From Tenacibaculum finnmarkense genomovar ulcerans (GTDB taxonomy: Bacteria > Bacteroidota > Bacteroidia > Flavobacteriales > Flavobacteriaceae): a stretch of 64,000 nt of DNA. The notes beneath the pieces were generated by a model, which saw only the letters and a program-made list of their open reading frames with translations, was not told where the DNA came from and searched no databases. Of this stretch, positions 60,687 to 64,000 are shown one piece after another. Where the stretch lies: NCBI RefSeq assembly GCF_900239495.1, contig NZ_OENE01000003.1, positions 129,303 to 193,302 on the forward strand, read 5' to 3'. Every line of letters starts with the position of its first letter. Within the stretch, counting starts at the first letter, position 1. The position numbers and the translations under genes are program-made.

Positions 60687-63473
60687 ATGAATAAATTTAC
60701 AATAACAATTTTATTATTATTTTTAAGTTTATTTGATTTAAATGCACAAAATAGTGTAAAAGGAACTCTTGTACATGCCGATACTGAAACAGCATTGTCG
60801 GGCGTTAGTATCCATATAAAAAAAACAGCTATTACCAGTATAACCGCTGTTGATGGTACTTTTATTTTAAACAATTTACCCAAAGGAAATCAACTCCTTA
60901 CTGTATCATTAAACGGGTTTGAAACTCAAACTTTTCCGTTGCAAGTATCCGACATTCCTATAAATTTAGGGACTATTTTTTTATATGAAGCCACTACGCA
61001 ATACCAAGATTTAAGTACTATTATACTTACAGATGATGAATTAAGCGATGATGCAAATACCGCCGATAATATTGCGGGTTTATTGCAAGCCTCAAAAGAT
61101 GTTTATTTACGAACTGCCGCCTACCAATGGAGTGCTTCTTTTTATAGTATTAAAGGGCTGGGATCTGAAAATTCAAAAGTGCTTATCAATGGTTTTGAAA
61201 TGAATAAATTATACAACGGTCGTCCGCAATGGAGTAATTGGGGTGGTTTGAATGATGTATTGCGAAATCAAAATTTTAGCAGTGGTTTATCGCCTTCAAA
61301 TTATACGTTTGGCGGTGTTTTAGGTGCAACAAATATGAATACTCGAGCTTCAGATTATAGAAAAAGTGCCCGAATTTCCTACGCTTCTTCCAACAGAAGT
61401 TATTCCCATCGTTTTATGGCAATGTATGCTTCAGGGATTTTAAAAAATGGCTGGGCAGTTACCGCATCAGCAAGTAAAAGAACGGCATCCCAAGGATTTA
61501 TTAATGGCACAATGTATAACGCAAACTCCTTTTTTATCTCTTTAGAAAAAATAATAAATGAAAATCATAGTATCAATGCCACGGCTATTTATGCTAAAAA
61601 TACCCGTGGAAAATCTGCCGCAAATACACAGGAAGTGTACGATATTAAGGGTATTAAATACAATCCGTATTGGGGCTATCAAAACGGGAAAATTAGAAAT
61701 GCCCGCGTAAAAAGAATTGAAGAACCTATTTTGATGTTAAATCATTATTGGAATATGACAAATAAAACTACTTTAGAAACAGGAATTGCGTATCAATTTG
61801 GGGAAATGGGCAATTCTCGTCTTGATTTTAACGGAGGAAATGATCCAAACCCTACCTATTATCGAAAATTGCCGAATTATTTTTTAAAAGATTCTTATTA
61901 CGGTAAAGATTTTGAAAATGCCTATAAATCATTAGTGAATTTTCAAAATGATGGACAGCTAAATTGGAAAAATTTATATGTAGGAAATGAAAAAACTGCC
62001 GATAATGCCTTGTTTTCACTTTATGAAGATTGTACCGATGATACTCAATTAAGCCTTAAAACAATTCTAAATACCCAAATAAATGAGAATATTACCTTAA
62101 ACGGTAGTTTAGATTATACGATATTGTCTTCTGAAAATTATGCAAGTATTGTTGATTTATTTGGCGCAACGGGGTATGTAGATATCAATAAATTCGGAAA
62201 TTTAGGCGAAGATGATTATCAAAATGATTTATTACATCCTAATAAAATAGCAAAAGTTGGCGATCGGTTTAAATATCATTATGAAATAGCGGCAAAAGTA
62301 TATGGTGGTTTTACACAATTACAATTTAAATATAATAAAGTAGATTTTTTTATCGCAGGAACTGTTAATAGTAGCAGTTATCAGCGAAAAGGTTTGTTTA
62401 AAAATGGTATTTATCCTGGTGATATTACAAACCCAGAAATCCCAAACTCTTTAGGATATTCTGAAAAGTTAAATTTTATTGGTTATGGCGCAAAAGCGGG
62501 GGTTACTTATAAAATTTCAGGACGGCATTTGTTAAATTTTAACGGGGGCTACACTAGCAAAGCACCTTCAATTCGAAATTCTTTTGTCAATTCAAGATCA
62601 AATAATTTAACCGTTGCTTCGGTTAGTCGTTTATTAAATGAAAAAATAAGCACTTTTGATGCCAGTTATATTGTAAGAATGCCCTTTTTAAAAGCAAAAC
62701 TTACAGGATATTATACTACAATTAAAGACGCTAGTAATATTGCTTTTTATTTTACAGGTTCTGAAAATCTTTTTGTTCAAGAAGTTTTAACAGGAATAAA
62801 TAAACAGCATTTAGGAGCTGAACTAGGTATTGAATCCCCTATATTATCAACGTTTAACTTACGGGCAGCCGCAAATTTAGGACACTATATTTATAATAAT
62901 AACCCCAATATTACACTAGCATCAGAAATAAGTGCCGATTCACAAAAGGCAGGTTTTGATAAAAGAGGTGTCAAAAACTACGGAAAAGCAAGTCTTAAAA
63001 ATTATAAAATAGCCTCAGGGCCGCAAAGAAGTTACTCTTTTGGTTTTGATTATCGAGATCCAGATTATTGGTTTGTAGGGGTAACAGGTAATTATTTAGA
63101 TAAAATATATGTTGCTCCTTCGGCGATAAAAAGAACGACTTCTTTTATTTCAGATGATACTCAGCTTTTTCCAAATTATGATGCCGATTTGGCTAAAAAA
63201 CTATTAACTCAAGAACAATTTGACGGATATTTTACTTTAAATGCCATTGGCGGTAAAACCTGGCGGGTTGGTCAAAATAAGTATATCGGTTTTTTTGCAA
63301 GCGCTAGTAATTTGTTAAATAAAGCCTATAAAACAGGTGGATACGAGCAAGGACGAACCGCTAATTATGGCTTAGAAAGCACCGATAATACTAATGGAAC
63401 ACCTGTTTTTGGTACAAAATATTGGTACGGAAGAGGGGCGAGTTATTTCCTGAATATCAATTATAGGTTTTAA
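60687..63473 (+). CDS. TonB-dependent receptor next to a DUF5689 lipoprotein
   Basis: 928 residues. Signal peptide (FTITILLLFLSLFDLNAQ), carboxypeptidase-like regulatory domain (residues about 23-105, VKGTLVHADTETALSGVSI), a plug with divergent sequence (KVLINGFEMNKLYNGRPQWS) and a barrel ending FLNINYRF with terminal Phe. The barrel is the larger kind seen for polymer-derived substrates. It is followed after 38 bases by the DUF5689 lipoprotein gene and faces a secreted nuclease/phosphatase gene. Nucleic-acid or phosphate-ester uptake is a reasonable guess. Confidence 0.88.
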   Translation: MNKFTITILLLFLSLFDLNAQNSVKGTLVHADTETALSGVSIHIKKTAITSITAVDGTFILNNLPKGNQLLTVSLNGFETQTFPLQVSDIPINLGTIFLYEATTQYQDLSTIILTDDELSDDANTADNIAGLLQASKDVYLRTAAYQWSASFYSIKGLGSENSKVLINGFEMNKLYNGRPQWSNWGGLNDVLRNQNFSSGLSPSNYTFGGVLGATNMNTRASDYRKSARISYASSNRSYSHRFMAMYASGILKNGWAVTASASKRTASQGFINGTMYNANSFFISLEKIINENHSINATAIYAKNTRGKSAANTQEVYDIKGIKYNPYWGYQNGKIRNARVKRIEEPILMLNHYWNMTNKTTLETGIAYQFGEMGNSRLDFNGGNDPNPTYYRKLPNYFLKDSYYGKDFENAYKSLVNFQNDGQLNWKNLYVGNEKTADNALFSLYEDCTDDTQLSLKTILNTQINENITLNGSLDYTILSSENYASIVDLFGATGYVDINKFGNLGEDDYQNDLLHPNKIAKVGDRFKYHYEIAAKVYGGFTQLQFKYNKVDFFIAGTVNSSSYQRKGLFKNGIYPGDITNPEIPNSLGYSEKLNFIGYGAKAGVTYKISGRHLLNFNGGYTSKAPSIRNSFVNSRSNNLTVASVSRLLNEKISTFDASYIVRMPFLKAKLTGYYTTIKDASNIAFYFTGSENLFVQEVLTGINKQHLGAELGIESPILSTFNLRAAANLGHYIYNNNPNITLASEISADSQKAGFDKRGVKNYGKASLKNYKIASGPQRSYSFGFDYRDPDYWFVGVTGNYLDKIYVAPSAIKRTTSFISDDTQLFPNYDADLAKKLLTQEQFDGYFTLNAIGGKTWRVGQNKYIGFFASASNLLNKAYKTGGYEQGRTANYGLESTDNTNGTPVFGTKYWYGRGASYFLNINYRF

Positions 63474-63511
63474 AAATACTTCTAAAAATTCAAAAAATTA
63501 AAACATCAAAA

Positions 63512-64000
63512 ATGAAAATAGTTAAGCTAAGTATCCTGGTTTTTATCATTTTTATAGTAGTGCCTTTTTCTTCTTGTGTAGGAGATGACGAGTTTTCACT
63601 TCCAACTTTATCGGCGGAAAAAGAATACGAAAATTTAAAATCATTAACGCAAATTGCTAGTTTATATCAAGGGAGTTTGGTTGAAATTAAAGAAGAACTA
63701 ACAACATCGGGCTATGTGGTTTCTAGTGATAGGGCAGGAAATTTTTTTAAATCCATCTTTATTCAAGATGCACCTGAAAACCCAACAATTGGTTTTGAAA
63801 TGAAAATTAACGCGACCAATTTACATGAGCGCTATGCTGTTGGGCGTAAAATTTTTATCAAACTAAAAGGTTTATTTTTAAGTAAAAGTAAAGATGGAAG
63901 TTATCAAATAGGTGTTCGAAATAGCTTTGGAAACGGCATTGACAGAATTGGGGTAAACGATTATGTTCGTTTTATAGACAGAGGCGCTGAAATTGCAAAA
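63512..64000 (+). CDS. DUF5689 lipoprotein, 5' part (cut by window edge)
   Basis: 163 codons open to the right edge from the ATG at 63512 (63-65 kb side missing). A lipoprotein signal (FIVVPFSSC) precedes an OB-fold-like domain typical of DUF5689 (TSGYVVSSDRAGNFFKSIFI; VGRKIFIKLKGLFLSK). Such surface lipoproteins pair with TonB receptors, probably as substrate-capturing lids or binding proteins. It starts 38 bases after the receptor gene. Confidence 0.85.
   Translation, partial: MKIVKLSILVFIIFIVVPFSSCVGDDEFSLPTLSAEKEYENLKSLTQIASLYQGSLVEIKEELTTSGYVVSSDRAGNFFKSIFIQDAPENPTIGFEMKINATNLHERYAVGRKIFIKLKGLFLSKSKDGSYQIGVRNSFGNGIDRIGVNDYVRFIDRGAEIAK

Overview
The window is AT-rich chromosomal DNA from a member of the Bacteroidota, most likely a marine Flavobacteriaceae (Tenacibaculum/Polaribacter-like). 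The evidence is the giant type IX secretion barrel SprA, GLPGLI, DUF4271 and DUF4296 proteins, several TonB-dependent receptors with a carboxypeptidase-like N-terminal domain, and promoters of the Bacteroidetes type (TTTG, about 20 nt, TAnnTTTG). No rRNA, tRNA, CRISPR array, prophage or insertion sequence was seen.

Layout. 1-4.6 kb: a decayed tandem array of GLPGLI secreted proteins followed by an outer-membrane beta-barrel receptor. 4.6-9.2 kb (minus strand): a MoaD/ThiS-like protein, an AsmA-like protein and two Aer-type PAS proteins. 9.3-20.9 kb: malic enzyme (MaeB), ruvA, sprA (TTG start), gcvH, vanZ-like and tonB. 21.0-29.2 kb: a candidate small RNA, hemD and DUF4271 on the minus strand, then a polyprenol-phosphate mannosyltransferase, dihydroorotase, DUF4296 lipoprotein, epimerase, an unknown lipoprotein and tyrS. 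29.2-37.4 kb: a metal-handling locus. 37.5-40.8 kb: an oversized leucyl-tRNA synthetase. 41-54 kb: housekeeping and unknown genes (tesB, an S41 peptidase, recJ, OsmC, mscL, alr, tdk, a glycosyltransferase, UspA). 54.1-59.4 kb: rimP-nusA-infB behind a clear promoter and leader hairpin. 59.4-64 kb: a secreted endonuclease/phosphatase facing a TonB receptor plus DUF5689 lipoprotein, which runs off the right edge.

Two places stand out. First, the 29.2-37.4 kb locus encodes a divergent small Cys-rich protein, a membrane-anchored CxxxC protein, an MbnP-family lipoprotein, a di-haem MbnH/MauG-type peroxidase, a CxxCxC outer-membrane barrel, a TonB receptor and a PepSY membrane protein. It reads as one envelope pathway that captures and imports a metal, probably copper, with an oxidatively modified periplasmic lipoprotein; no methanobactin biosynthesis genes accompany it. 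Second, LeuS (1105 residues) carries a DUF559-type (Vsr-like, PD-(D/E)XK) nuclease fold nested in its CP1 editing region, with part of the nuclease active site altered.

Functional calls come from motif recognition by eye, not from database searches.
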